A DNA stretch of 10,411 nt, from NCBI GenBank assembly GCA_020853655.1, contig JADYYL010000290.1, positions 1 to 10,411 on the forward strand, given 5' to 3'. How positions within the stretch are numbered: position 1 is the first letter of the stretch; the number at the start of each line of letters is the position of its first letter. This document shows, piece after piece, positions 1 to 10,071 of the stretch. This DNA comes from Deltaproteobacteria bacterium (GTDB lineage: Bacteria; Bdellovibrionota_C; UBA2361; SZUA-149; JADYYL01). The notes below the pieces were generated by a model, which saw only the letters and a program-made list of their open reading frames with translations, did not search any database and was not told where the DNA came from. A program made the translations under genes and the position numbers.

Positions 1-3000
1 AAGCGACCCATGATGACGTTCTCCTTGAGGCCGCGAAGCGTATCAGTTCGAGCGCTGAGTGCCGCTTCGGTCAGTACCTTCGTCGTCTCTTGGAAGCTCG
101 CCGCCGAGATGAAGCTCTCAGTGGAGAGTGACGCCTTCGTAATCCCGAGGAGCAACGGTTCGTAGCTCGCCGCCTTTCCACCTTCCGCCGTCACCTTCTT
201 GTTCTCGTCTTCGAAGATGAAACGATCGACCGAGTCGCTCTCCAAGAATCGCGTGTCGCCGGGGTTCTGAACGCGAACCTTGCTCAGCATCTGACGCACG
301 ATCACTTCGATGTGCTTATCGTTGATCTTCACGCCTTGGAGTCGGTAGACCTCTTGCGCCTCGTTCACGAGATACTTCGCAAGTTCGGTGATTCCTTGAA
401 CGCGAAGGATGTCGTGTGGGTTCGGTGAGCCGCTGGTGATCGCATCGCCCGCGCGAACTCGATCGCCTTCTGCGACGAGGACGTGCTTGCCCTTGCTGAC
501 CAGATACTCGACTGCCTTACCAGACGATGGCGTGACGATAATCTTCCGCTTTCCACGAACGTCTTCGCCGAAGCTGACCGTTCCGTCGATTTCGGAGATA
601 TCCGCCGGCTGCTTGGGCTTCCGCGCTTCGAATAGTTCCGCAACACGTGGGAGACCGCCGGTGATGTCCTTGGTCTTCGTCGTTTCACGTTCACGCTTCG
701 CGAGCACGGCGCCCGGGAAGACTTTCTCGTGATTCTCGACGACAACTTTGACGCCAACGGGCAGGTAGAACACGTGTTCCTTGCCGTTCTCTTCCTTGAC
801 GACGAGAGCGGGTCGGAAGTCCTGGGAACGATCCTTCGACTCAACGATTTCGCGCTCTGCGAAACCGGTGCGTTCGTCAGTTCGCTCTTCCATCGTGAAC
901 TCGTTGATATCCCGGAGTTCAACAGTTCCGCCGAACTCTGTCAGGACAGGAACCGAGAACGGATCCCATTCAACGAGCATGTCGCCCGCCTTCACTTCTT
1001 CGCCTTCGCGCTTCTTGATCACAGCACCGTAGACGAGCGGATGACGCTCACGCTCTCGGCCTTCGCGTTCGTCGAAGACAACAATCTCTGCCTTACGACC
1101 CATCACGACGAGTCCGCGTGGAGAATCAACGACGTGACCTTCGACGAACTTCACCTTACCGGCATAACGAGCGAGCAGGTTTGTTTGTTCCGCTCGACCA
1201 GTCGCCGTTCCGCCGACGTGGAAGGTTCGCATGGTCAGCTGAGTTCCCGGCTCACCGATCGACTGTGCCGCAATGACACCGACCGCTTCTCCGTAGTTCG
1301 CAATCTTTCCACGCGCGAGATCTCGACCGTAGCAGAGGGCGCAAATCCCGAAGCGTTGTTCGCAAGTCAGCGCGGATCGAATCTTGACGCGGTCGATACC
1401 AGCATCAGCGATTTTTTCTGCGGTCTCTTCGGTTATCTCCTCGCCGACCTTCACGAGAATCGTGTCGTTGATCGGATCGTGAATATCTTCGAGCGCGACT
1501 CGACCGAGGATGCGATCCTCGAGCGCTTCGATCTCTTCACCACCTTCCGTCAACGCCGTTACTTCAATCCCGCCAGTCGTTCCGCAGTCGTATCCGGTGA
1601 TGATGCAGTCCTGCGCGACGTCGACGAGTCGACGCGTGAGGTAACCGGAGTTTGCGGTCTTGAGCGCCGTATCCGCGAGACCTTTCCGCGCGCCGTGGGT
1701 CGAGATGAAGTATTCACCAACCGTCAGACCTTCACGGAAGTTCGCCTTAATCGGGTTCTCGATGATCGAGCCGTCCGGCTTGGCCATCAATCCCCGCATT
1801 CCGGCGAGCTGACGAATTTGCTGACTCGATCCTCGAGCGCCAGAGTCGGCCATCATGAAGATCGGGTTGAAACTCGGGCCGCTGAACTGCTTATCGGGGC
1901 CTTCGAACTTCTGAGTCGAGATTCCCGCCATCATGTCGGAAGCGACTCGGTCACCAGCGTCAGCCCAAATATCGATCGCTTTGTTGTAGCGCTCTCCGGC
2001 AGTGATGAGACCCTCTTGGTACTGGTTCTCAACCGCACGAATTCGCTCTTCCGCGTCCGAAAGCAGAGTCTGCTTGGAGTCCGGGATGCGCATGTCGGCC
2101 ATGCAGATCGAGATACCGGCGATGGTCGAGTAGCGATAACCGTAATCCTTCAGCCGATCAGCGAGGATGACCGTCGCTTTGTGTCCGCACTTTCGGAACG
2201 CGTGGTCGATGAGGTTGGCGAGCTCTTTCTTCTTCATCGTGATGTTCGCGAACTCGAATCCGAGACCTTCTGGGAAGATATCGAACAGGAGCACCCGACC
2301 CACGGTGGTGTCGTAAAGCTTGCTTGAGATACGAACTCGCACCTTGGCCTGCAGGTCGACCGTGCGCTGTTCGTAAGCCATCAACACCTCTTCCGGACTC
2401 GAGAAGACCCGTCCCTCGCCGAGCGAGAACGGACGCTCACGCGTCATGTAATAGAGGCCGAGGACGATGTCCTGAGACGGAACGATGATCGGCTTCCCGT
2501 TGGCGGGGCTCATCACGTTGTTCGTCGACATCATCAGCACGCGAGCTTCCACTTGCGCTTCAACGGAAAGCGGCACGTGAACGGCCATCTGATCGCCGTC
2601 GAAGTCCGCGTTGAAAGCGGTACAGACGAGCGGATGGAGTTGGATCGCGCGACCTTCGATCAGCAGCGGTTCGAACGCTTGAATACCAAGTCGGTGGAGT
2701 GTGGGTGCACGGTTGAGGAGCACCGGATGCTCCTTGATGACTTCGTCGAGAATATCCCAAACAATGGGCTTCTCCTTCTCGACCATCTTCTTCGCGCTCT
2801 TGATGGTCGTGACGAATCCGCGCTGTTCGAGCTTGTTGTAAATGAACGGCTTGAACAGCTCGAGCGCCATCTGCTTCGGAAGACCGCACTGGTGCAAGCG
2901 GAGCTCCGGACCGACGACGATTACGCTTCGTCCCGAGTAATCGACGCGCTTTCCGAGGAGGTTCTGACGGAATCGACCTGTCTTCCCCTTCAGCATGTCG

Positions 3001-3986
3001 CTCAATGACTTGAGCGGACGCTTGTTCGGGCCTGTGATGACACGGCCGCGACGGCCGTTATCGAACAGGGCGTCGACGGCTTCTTGCAGCATGCGCTTCT
3101 CGTTCCGGATGATGATGTCCGGGGCGTTCAGCTCCATGAGCTTACGAAGGCGGTTGTTCCGATTGATGACGCGTCGATAGAGATCGTTGAGATCGCTCGT
3201 GGCGAATCGGCCACCATCGAGCGGAACGAGCGGACGCAGGTCCGGCGGAATGACCGGAACGCAATCCAAGATCATCCATTCGCACTTATTCCCGCTGTCG
3301 TTGATCGAGAAGATCACCTTCAAGCGCTTTGCGAGCTTCTTCTTCTTTGCTTCGCTTTGAGCCTTCGCCGCTTCCTTTCGGAGATCCACGGCGAGCTTCG
3401 GAATGTCGAGCGCCATCAAGAGTTCCTTGATGCACTCCGCGCCGATACCGGCACGGAATCCGCTCATCATGTGCTGTTCCATGTTCTGACGGTATTCCTT
3501 CTCCGTCAGCAACTCCTTGAACTTGAGCCCGGATTTGCCGGGGTTCATCACGATGTAAGCTTCGAAGTACAGGATCTTCTCGAGCTCTCGGAGAGAGAGG
3601 TCGAGGAGGTTTCCGATACGGCTTGGAAGACTGCGGAGGAACCAGATGTGTGCAACAGGAGCGGCGAGCTCGATGTGGCCCATTCGCTCTCGACGCACCT
3701 TCGATTGGATCACTTCAACGCCGCACTTCTCGCAAACGACACCGCGGTGACGCATGCGCTTGTATTTGCCGCAGTTGCACTCGTAGTCCTTGGTGGGGCC
3801 GAAGATCTTCGCGCAGAAGAGGCCGTCCCGCTCGGGCTTGAACGTCCGGTAGTTGATCGTCTCAGGCTTCTTAACTTGCCCGTGCGACCACGACCGGATC
3901 TTCTCCGGGCTCGCGATCGAGATCTTCATCGCGGTGACGTTCGAAGGATTTCTCGGCTTTTCGAAGAGACTGAAGATGTCTTCCAT
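1..3986 (-). CDS. rpoC: DNA-directed RNA polymerase subunit beta' (3' end cut by window edge)
   Basis: Beta' forms the clamp and half of the active site of RNA polymerase. It holds the catalytic Mg2+ ion and, with beta, binds the DNA-RNA hybrid. The frame starts at ATG 3986 (MEDIFSLFEKPRNP) and stays open for 1328 codons to the left edge. The sequence stops at LKENVIMGR, so roughly the last 50-80 residues are missing compared with E. coli beta' (1407 aa). Visible landmarks: N-terminal zinc ribbon Cys70, 72, 85, 88; Mg-binding NADFDGDQM with Asp461, 463, 465; bridge helix around THGARKGLADTALKTANSG (from Thr763); second zinc site Cys801, 875, 882, 885; trigger loop around MRTFHVGG (Met919); a roughly 170-residue SI3-type insertion before TKDITGGLPRV (Ile1108). 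The start is preceded by a weak AGGT only 4 nt upstream, but the N-terminus aligns with E. coli residue for residue (same zinc-Cys numbering). It lies 107 bp downstream of rpoB and is presumably cotranscribed. Identification is certain. Confidence 0.99.
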   Translation of the reverse strand, partial: MEDIFSLFEKPRNPSNVTAMKISIASPEKIRSWSHGQVKKPETINYRTFKPERDGLFCAKIFGPTKDYECNCGKYKRMRHRGVVCEKCGVEVIQSKVRRERMGHIELAAPVAHIWFLRSLPSRIGNLLDLSLRELEKILYFEAYIVMNPGKSGLKFKELLTEKEYRQNMEQHMMSGFRAGIGAECIKELLMALDIPKLAVDLRKEAAKAQSEAKKKKLAKRLKVIFSINDSGNKCEWMILDCVPVIPPDLRPLVPLDGGRFATSDLNDLYRRVINRNNRLRKLMELNAPDIIIRNEKRMLQEAVDALFDNGRRGRVITGPNKRPLKSLSDMLKGKTGRFRQNLLGKRVDYSGRSVIVVGPELRLHQCGLPKQMALELFKPFIYNKLEQRGFVTTIKSAKKMVEKEKPIVWDILDEVIKEHPVLLNRAPTLHRLGIQAFEPLLIEGRAIQLHPLVCTAFNADFDGDQMAVHVPLSVEAQVEARVLMMSTNNVMSPANGKPIIVPSQDIVLGLYYMTRERPFSLGEGRVFSSPEEVLMAYEQRTVDLQAKVRVRISSKLYDTTVGRVLLFDIFPEGLGFEFANITMKKKELANLIDHAFRKCGHKATVILADRLKDYGYRYSTIAGISICMADMRIPDSKQTLLSDAEERIRAVENQYQEGLITAGERYNKAIDIWADAGDRVASDMMAGISTQKFEGPDKQFSGPSFNPIFMMADSGARGSSQQIRQLAGMRGLMAKPDGSIIENPIKANFREGLTVGEYFISTHGARKGLADTALKTANSGYLTRRLVDVAQDCIITGYDCGTTGGIEVTALTEGGEEIEALEDRILGRVALEDIHDPINDTILVKVGEEITEETAEKIADAGIDRVKIRSALTCEQRFGICALCYGRDLARGKIANYGEAVGVIAAQSIGEPGTQLTMRTFHVGGTATGRAEQTNLLARYAGKVKFVEGHVVDSPRGLVVMGRKAEIVVFDEREGRERERHPLVYGAVIKKREGEEVKAGDMLVEWDPFSVPVLTEFGGTVELRDINEFTMEERTDERTGFAEREIVESKDRSQDFRPALVVKEENGKEHVFYLPVGVKVVVENHEKVFPGAVLAKRERETTKTKDITGGLPRVAELFEARKPKQPADISEIDGTVSFGEDVRGKRKIIVTPSSGKAVEYLVSKGKHVLVAEGDRVRAGDAITSGSPNPHDILRVQGITELAKYLVNEAQEVYRLQGVKINDKHIEVIVRQMLSKVRVQNPGDTRFLESDSVDRFIFEDENKKVTAEGGKAASYEPLLLGITKASLSTESFISAASFQETTKVLTEAALSARTDTLRGLKENVIMGR
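672..1193 (-). other. SI3-type insertion within the beta' trigger loop
   Basis: This is the part of rpoC coding for about residues 932-1105. It separates the N-terminal half of the trigger loop (LTMRTFHVGG) from its C-terminal continuation (TKDITGGLPRVAELFEARKPK). In E. coli the same place carries SI3, a 188-residue lineage-specific insertion; Firmicutes and Actinobacteria lack it. The segment here is rich in Val, Glu and Arg with short beta-strand-like runs, consistent with the sandwich-barrel hybrid folds known for SI3. Boundaries are approximate. It supports a Gram-negative origin for the window. Confidence 0.75.
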
Positions 3987-4028
3987 TGGTACCTGATTCG
4001 ACCCTATCCGTTCTTTCTCAAACTTGTT

Positions 4029-4045
4029 GTCGGCCTTTCACCGAC
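4029..4045 (-). promoter_or_regulatory. Small hairpin in the rpoB-rpoC spacer
   Basis: A 5-bp stem (GTCGG/CCGAC) with a 7-nt loop on the transcribed strand, directly downstream of the stronger 4052-4075 hairpin. On its own it is weak and could arise by chance. It may stack with its neighbour as part of a structured rpoC leader. Confidence 0.3.
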
Positions 4046-4051
4046 TCGGCC

Positions 4052-4075
4052 GCGGGAGCTCCTTCGAGCTCCCGC
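4052..4075 (-). promoter_or_regulatory. Perfect hairpin between rpoB and rpoC
   Basis: A 10-bp perfect inverted repeat (GCGGGAGCTC / GAGCTCCCGC) around a 4-nt loop (GAAG on the transcribed strand). It starts about 18 nt after the rpoB stop codon and ends about 65 nt before the rpoC start. No T-run follows it, so it does not look like an intrinsic terminator. An RNA-processing, stability or translational-pacing element between the two subunit genes is more likely. The structure is seen directly; the role is inferred. Confidence 0.6.
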
Positions 4076-4093
4076 ATGCTTCATCGCAACTGC

Positions 4094-8689
<4,596 letters not shown>

Positions 8690-8694
8690 CTGTT

Positions 8695-8700
8695 CCACCT
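8695..8700 (-). promoter_or_regulatory. rpoB ribosome binding site
   Basis: AGGTGG on the minus strand, 5 nt upstream of ATG 8689. It decides the rpoB start, because the upstream in-frame GTG (8698) overlaps this site and so cannot use it. Confidence 0.8.
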
Positions 8701-8790
8701 GAGTCGTTCAGTGTGCGTAAAACAAAAAGTCGCCGGGTTAAATTGCCGAAGATTTTTTTGCCGAAAGGTTCTGGAAATTTTGTTGCGGAG

Positions 8791-8820
8791 AGTATCCTCA
8801 ATCTAAAAAATAGCCGACAA
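8791..8820 (-). promoter_or_regulatory. rpoBp (candidate): Candidate sigma70-type promoter for rpoBC
   Basis: On the minus strand TTGTCG (8820-8815) and GATACT (8796-8791) are 18 bp apart, each matching four of six consensus bases. The site is in the AT-rich stretch about 100 nt ahead of rpoB and downstream of the terminator-like hairpin. Matches this weak occur by chance; position is the main support. Confidence 0.25.
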
Positions 8821-8897
8821 TCGAAGGCGAACGTGATACAAAATCTTTCGTTCACTCGAATTGCTCTCGCGACGATCTGCGCCTCGCGTGAGCGGTT

Positions 8898-8934
8898 AAA
8901 ATTCTAAAATCGCTCCGAGAATTCTGCCTCGGAG
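8898..8934 (-). terminator. Terminator-like hairpin with T-rich tail upstream of rpoB
   Basis: On the transcribed strand a 7-bp stem CTCCGAG / CTCGGAG (8934-8928 and 8919-8913) closes an 8-nt loop. It is followed by CG and then ATTTTAGAATTTT (8910-8898). AAAT just before the stem can pair with ATTT after it across a 2-nt bulge, extending the helix. The T-run is interrupted and the stem is only moderately GC-rich, so termination would be partial. It lies about 640 nt after rplL and 210 nt before rpoB, fitting an attenuator that separates the ribosomal genes from rpoBC. Confidence 0.45.
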
Positions 8935-8946
8935 ATTTCGTCCACG

Positions 8947-8970
8947 TAAGATCCCTGCCTTAAGATCCCT
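8947..8970. repeat. 10-bp direct repeat TAAGATCCCT
   Basis: Two exact copies at 8947-8956 and 8961-8970 on the plus strand, separated by 4 bp (start-to-start 14 bp). They lie just upstream, in rpoB transcription order, of the terminator-like hairpin. A protein-binding role is possible but unsupported. Confidence 0.5.
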
Positions 8971-9014
8971 AGTAGACACGCTATGGCGGAGTGTTTGATC
9001 GCCCCGCCCATTTC

Positions 9015-9118
9015 GCTTGCGCTCTTGCTTGTAGCTTGCGCTCTTGCGTGCGCACAAAAAACCGAATTACTTCCGATCGCTTCGCTCGAAATGCGTCAGA
9101 GCACTTCGCTCTTGCTTG
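9015..9118. repeat. Cluster of GCTTGCGCTCTTGC repeats
   Basis: Two exact 14-bp copies of GCTTGCGCTCTTGC lie at 9015-9028 and 9034-9047 (period 19 bp). A shortened related copy, CGCTCTTGCTTG at 9107-9118, also occurs at 9020-9031. On the transcribed strand the unit reads GCAAGAGCGCAAGC. A small dyad AGAGC/GCTCT (9098-9112) lies within the cluster. The unit resembles a simple local duplication more than a known element. Confidence 0.6.
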
Positions 9119-9360
9119 CGTTGCCACAAGCTCTTCAAAAGTGCTGCTCCCTCGAACGGAATTACCGTCCAAAATCACAGTCACTCACTGGATCAGACTC
9201 CCTCGTGCGCACTCTCTGGAACAATTACTGCCCTGAAAATGCAAATCCACCTCGCTCCGAACGGTGCCGTTTTCGGCGGCGCCGAGAGCAAAGTGGTAAG
9301 AGTTTCAATTGTGCGAACTGATATCTGATCTCAAAGTGCTCGCTCGCGCGGCCACAAGCG

Positions 9361-9385
9361 TCGGGATTCTATAACGAAATCCCGA
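9361..9385 (-). promoter_or_regulatory. Leader hairpin 4 (rplL-rpoB gap)
   Basis: An 8-bp perfect stem TCGGGATT / AATCCCGA with a 9-nt loop on the transcribed strand, about 20 nt downstream of hairpin 3. Its left arm contains TCGGGA, also found in the right arm of hairpin 3, so the two could compete for the same partner. No T-run follows it. Confidence 0.55.
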
Positions 9386-9406
9386 GAAGCGAAAGTCCAC
9401 GAAACA

Positions 9407-9433
9407 CGTCCCGAGGAGTATCTCCTCGGGACG
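9407..9433 (-). promoter_or_regulatory. Leader hairpin 3: perfect 12-bp stem, possible attenuator or processing site
   Basis: CGTCCCGAGGAG and CTCCTCGGGACG form a perfect 12-bp, mostly G/C stem with a 3-nt loop (ATA on the transcribed strand). The sequence after it starts TGTTTCG, a short T-poor tail, so strong intrinsic termination is doubtful. By position after rplL it is the best match to the attenuator/RNase III region known between rplL and rpoB in E. coli. The structure is seen directly; the function is inferred. Confidence 0.65.
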
Positions 9434-9460
9434 CATTCTAAGGTGACCCAGTTGTCATTC

Positions 9461-9484
9461 CCTGGTCGACCGAAGCCAACCAGG
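9461..9484 (-). promoter_or_regulatory. Leader hairpin 2 with UUCG tetraloop
   Basis: On the transcribed strand CCTGGTTGGC and GTCGACCAGG pair over 10 bp, including two G-U pairs, around a TTCG loop closed by C-G. cUUCGg is an exceptionally stable RNA tetraloop. It forms only on the minus-strand RNA (the plus strand would give CGAA and lose the G-U pairs), which supports an RNA function for this strand. Confidence 0.65.
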
Positions 9485-9490
9485 TAATCC

Positions 9491-9515
9491 CCTCGGCTGG
9501 GCAAGCCCGCCGAGG
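9491..9515 (-). promoter_or_regulatory. Leader hairpin 1 downstream of rplL
   Basis: CCTCGGC / GCCGAGG (7 bp) with an inner GGG/CCC helix and a single bulged base, closed by a 4-nt loop. It starts 58 nt after the rplL stop codon. No T-run follows it. It could protect the rplJL transcript 3' end or take part in alternative pairing with hairpin 3. Confidence 0.6.
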
Positions 9516-9544
9516 ATCTCCTTAGGTATGCCGGAGCCTACCCA

Positions 9545-9579
9545 AAGGTCACTACTTGCCTCCCCGAAGGTCACTACTT
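9545..9579. repeat. 13-bp direct repeat overlapping the rplL stop codon
   Basis: AAGGTCACTACTT occurs exactly at 9545-9557 and 9567-9579 (plus-strand reading), period 22 bp. The second copy covers the rplL TAG stop (9574-9576) and the preceding Lys codon. Flanking segments 9535-9543 and 9582-9590 are complementary at 8 of 9 positions, so the pair of repeats could sit in a hairpin loop. Confidence 0.6.
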
Positions 9580-9960
9580 AAGGGTAGCCTTTGCGCCAAC
9601 TTCTTCGAGCTTGGCCTTGATCGACGTGGCTTCATCCTTCGCCACACCTTCCTTGACCGGCTTCGGAGCGGCTTCAACGAGGTCCTTCGCTTCTTTCAAG
9701 CCAAGACCCGTAAGTTCGCGCACGACTTTGATGACCTTAATCTTGTCAGCGCCAACTTCTGAGAGCTCAACCGTAAACTCGGTTTGCTCTTCAACAGCGG
9801 CAGCACCGCCGGCACCAGCGCCCGGCATAGCCATCATTCCGACGGGAGCAGCAGCACTAACGCCGAGCTCCTCTTCGAGATCCTTCACAAGCTTGGCGGC
9901 ATCAAGGAGGGTCATCCCCTTGATAAAGTCCTTCACCTGTTCAACATTCACTGAGCTCAT
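9574..9960 (-). CDS. rplL: 50S ribosomal protein L7/L12
   Basis: L7/L12 is the multi-copy protein of the ribosomal stalk. Dimers bind the C-terminal helix of L10 and recruit and stimulate the translational GTPases (EF-Tu, EF-G, IF2). The protein is 128 aa, close to the usual 120-130. Residues 1-36 form the helical dimerisation/L10-binding domain (FIKGMTLLDAAKLVKDLEEELGV). Residues 37-57 are an Ala/Gly/Met/Pro flexible hinge. Residues 58-128 are the globular factor-binding domain with the signature KIKVIKVVRELTGLGLKEAKDL. ATG 9960 is chosen because AGGAG (9973-9969) lies 8 nt upstream; an in-frame GTG at 9969 overlaps that site. It follows rplJ by 111 bp and ends with TAG inside a 13-bp direct repeat. 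Identification is certain. Confidence 0.99.
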   Translation of the reverse strand: MSSVNVEQVKDFIKGMTLLDAAKLVKDLEEELGVSAAAPVGMMAMPGAGAGGAAAVEEQTEFTVELSEVGADKIKVIKVVRELTGLGLKEAKDLVEAAPKPVKEGVAKDEATSIKAKLEEVGAKATLK

Positions 9961-9968
9961 CGTATCCA

Positions 9969-9973
9969 CTCCT
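9969..9973 (-). promoter_or_regulatory. rplL ribosome binding site
   Basis: AGGAG, within a longer GA-rich run, 8 nt upstream of ATG 9960. It is the strongest Shine-Dalgarno in the window, fitting the need to make L7/L12 in excess over L10. It rules out the GTG start at 9969. Confidence 0.8.
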
Positions 9974-10027
9974 CTCTTTCAATAAAATCGCGGTTGTCTT
10001 TAATCTAATTACTGCTTCATTTCAAGT

Positions 10028-10049
10028 GCCGTGCGTTTCAAACGCCGGC
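10028..10049 (-). promoter_or_regulatory. Hairpin between rplJ and rplL
   Basis: GCCG plus GCGTTT pairs with AAACGC plus CGGC across one bulged base. Since the centre is a single base, the real RNA hairpin would open to a loop of about 5-7 nt. It begins about 22 nt after the rplJ stop. No T-run follows, so it is not an evident terminator. It may act in mRNA stability or in setting the L10 : L7/L12 ratio. Confidence 0.4.
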
Positions 10050-10071
10050 CTTCCCCTCAGCCACAAGCGTC

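Larger units (their letters stand above)
8690..9573 (-). other. Long gene-free region between rplL and rpoB
   Basis: About 880 bases with no convincing gene on either strand. Open frames here are short, start at rare codons or lack a Shine-Dalgarno, and have biased compositions. In transcription order it holds: a 13-bp direct repeat overlapping the rplL stop; four hairpins (9491-9515, 9461-9484, 9407-9433, 9361-9385); a stretch to about 9130 with only weak dyads; a GC-rich repeat cluster (9015-9118); a short direct repeat (8947-8970); a terminator-like hairpin (8898-8934); and an AT-rich stretch (about 8700-8900) with a weak promoter candidate and the rpoB Shine-Dalgarno. In E. coli the equivalent gap is about 320 bp and carries an attenuator and an RNase III site; this one is much longer. 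Confidence 0.8.

Noticed and set aside
729..2327. 532-codon open frame on the plus strand opposite rpoC
   Set aside because: It is exactly codon-in-phase with rpoC, so its stops would need TTA, CTA or TCA codons in rpoC, which are rare here. The translation resembles no protein family and rpoC is unambiguous.
8696..8698. GTG as the rpoB start
   Set aside because: It lies inside AGGTGG, the Shine-Dalgarno that serves ATG 8689.
8743..8765. 8-bp direct repeat TTGCCGAA (two copies)
   Set aside because: Too short to be significant in an AT-rich leader.
8981..9184. 67-codon minus-strand frame in the rplL-rpoB gap
   Set aside because: GTG start without a Shine-Dalgarno. Its composition is produced by the GCAAGAGC repeats, and overlapping frames on the other strand are equally open.
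9266..9277. GCCG/CGGC mini-hairpin in the gap
   Set aside because: Only 4 bp, and extension requires mismatches; not distinguishable from chance in GC-rich sequence.
8983..9328. Three overlapping plus-strand frames (81-112 codons) in the gap
   Set aside because: All three phases are open over the same GC-rich repeat, none has a convincing start signal, and none resembles a known family.
9361..9579. tRNA or known structured RNA in the hairpin array
   Set aside because: The stems do not combine into a cloverleaf, there is no T-loop or anticodon arm pattern, and I recognise no named riboswitch.
9985..10026. Promoter ahead of rplL (TTGAAA with a TAAAGA-like -10)
   Set aside because: The -35 is good, but the -10 matches only about half of consensus. 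rplJ and rplL are normally cotranscribed, so support is too thin.
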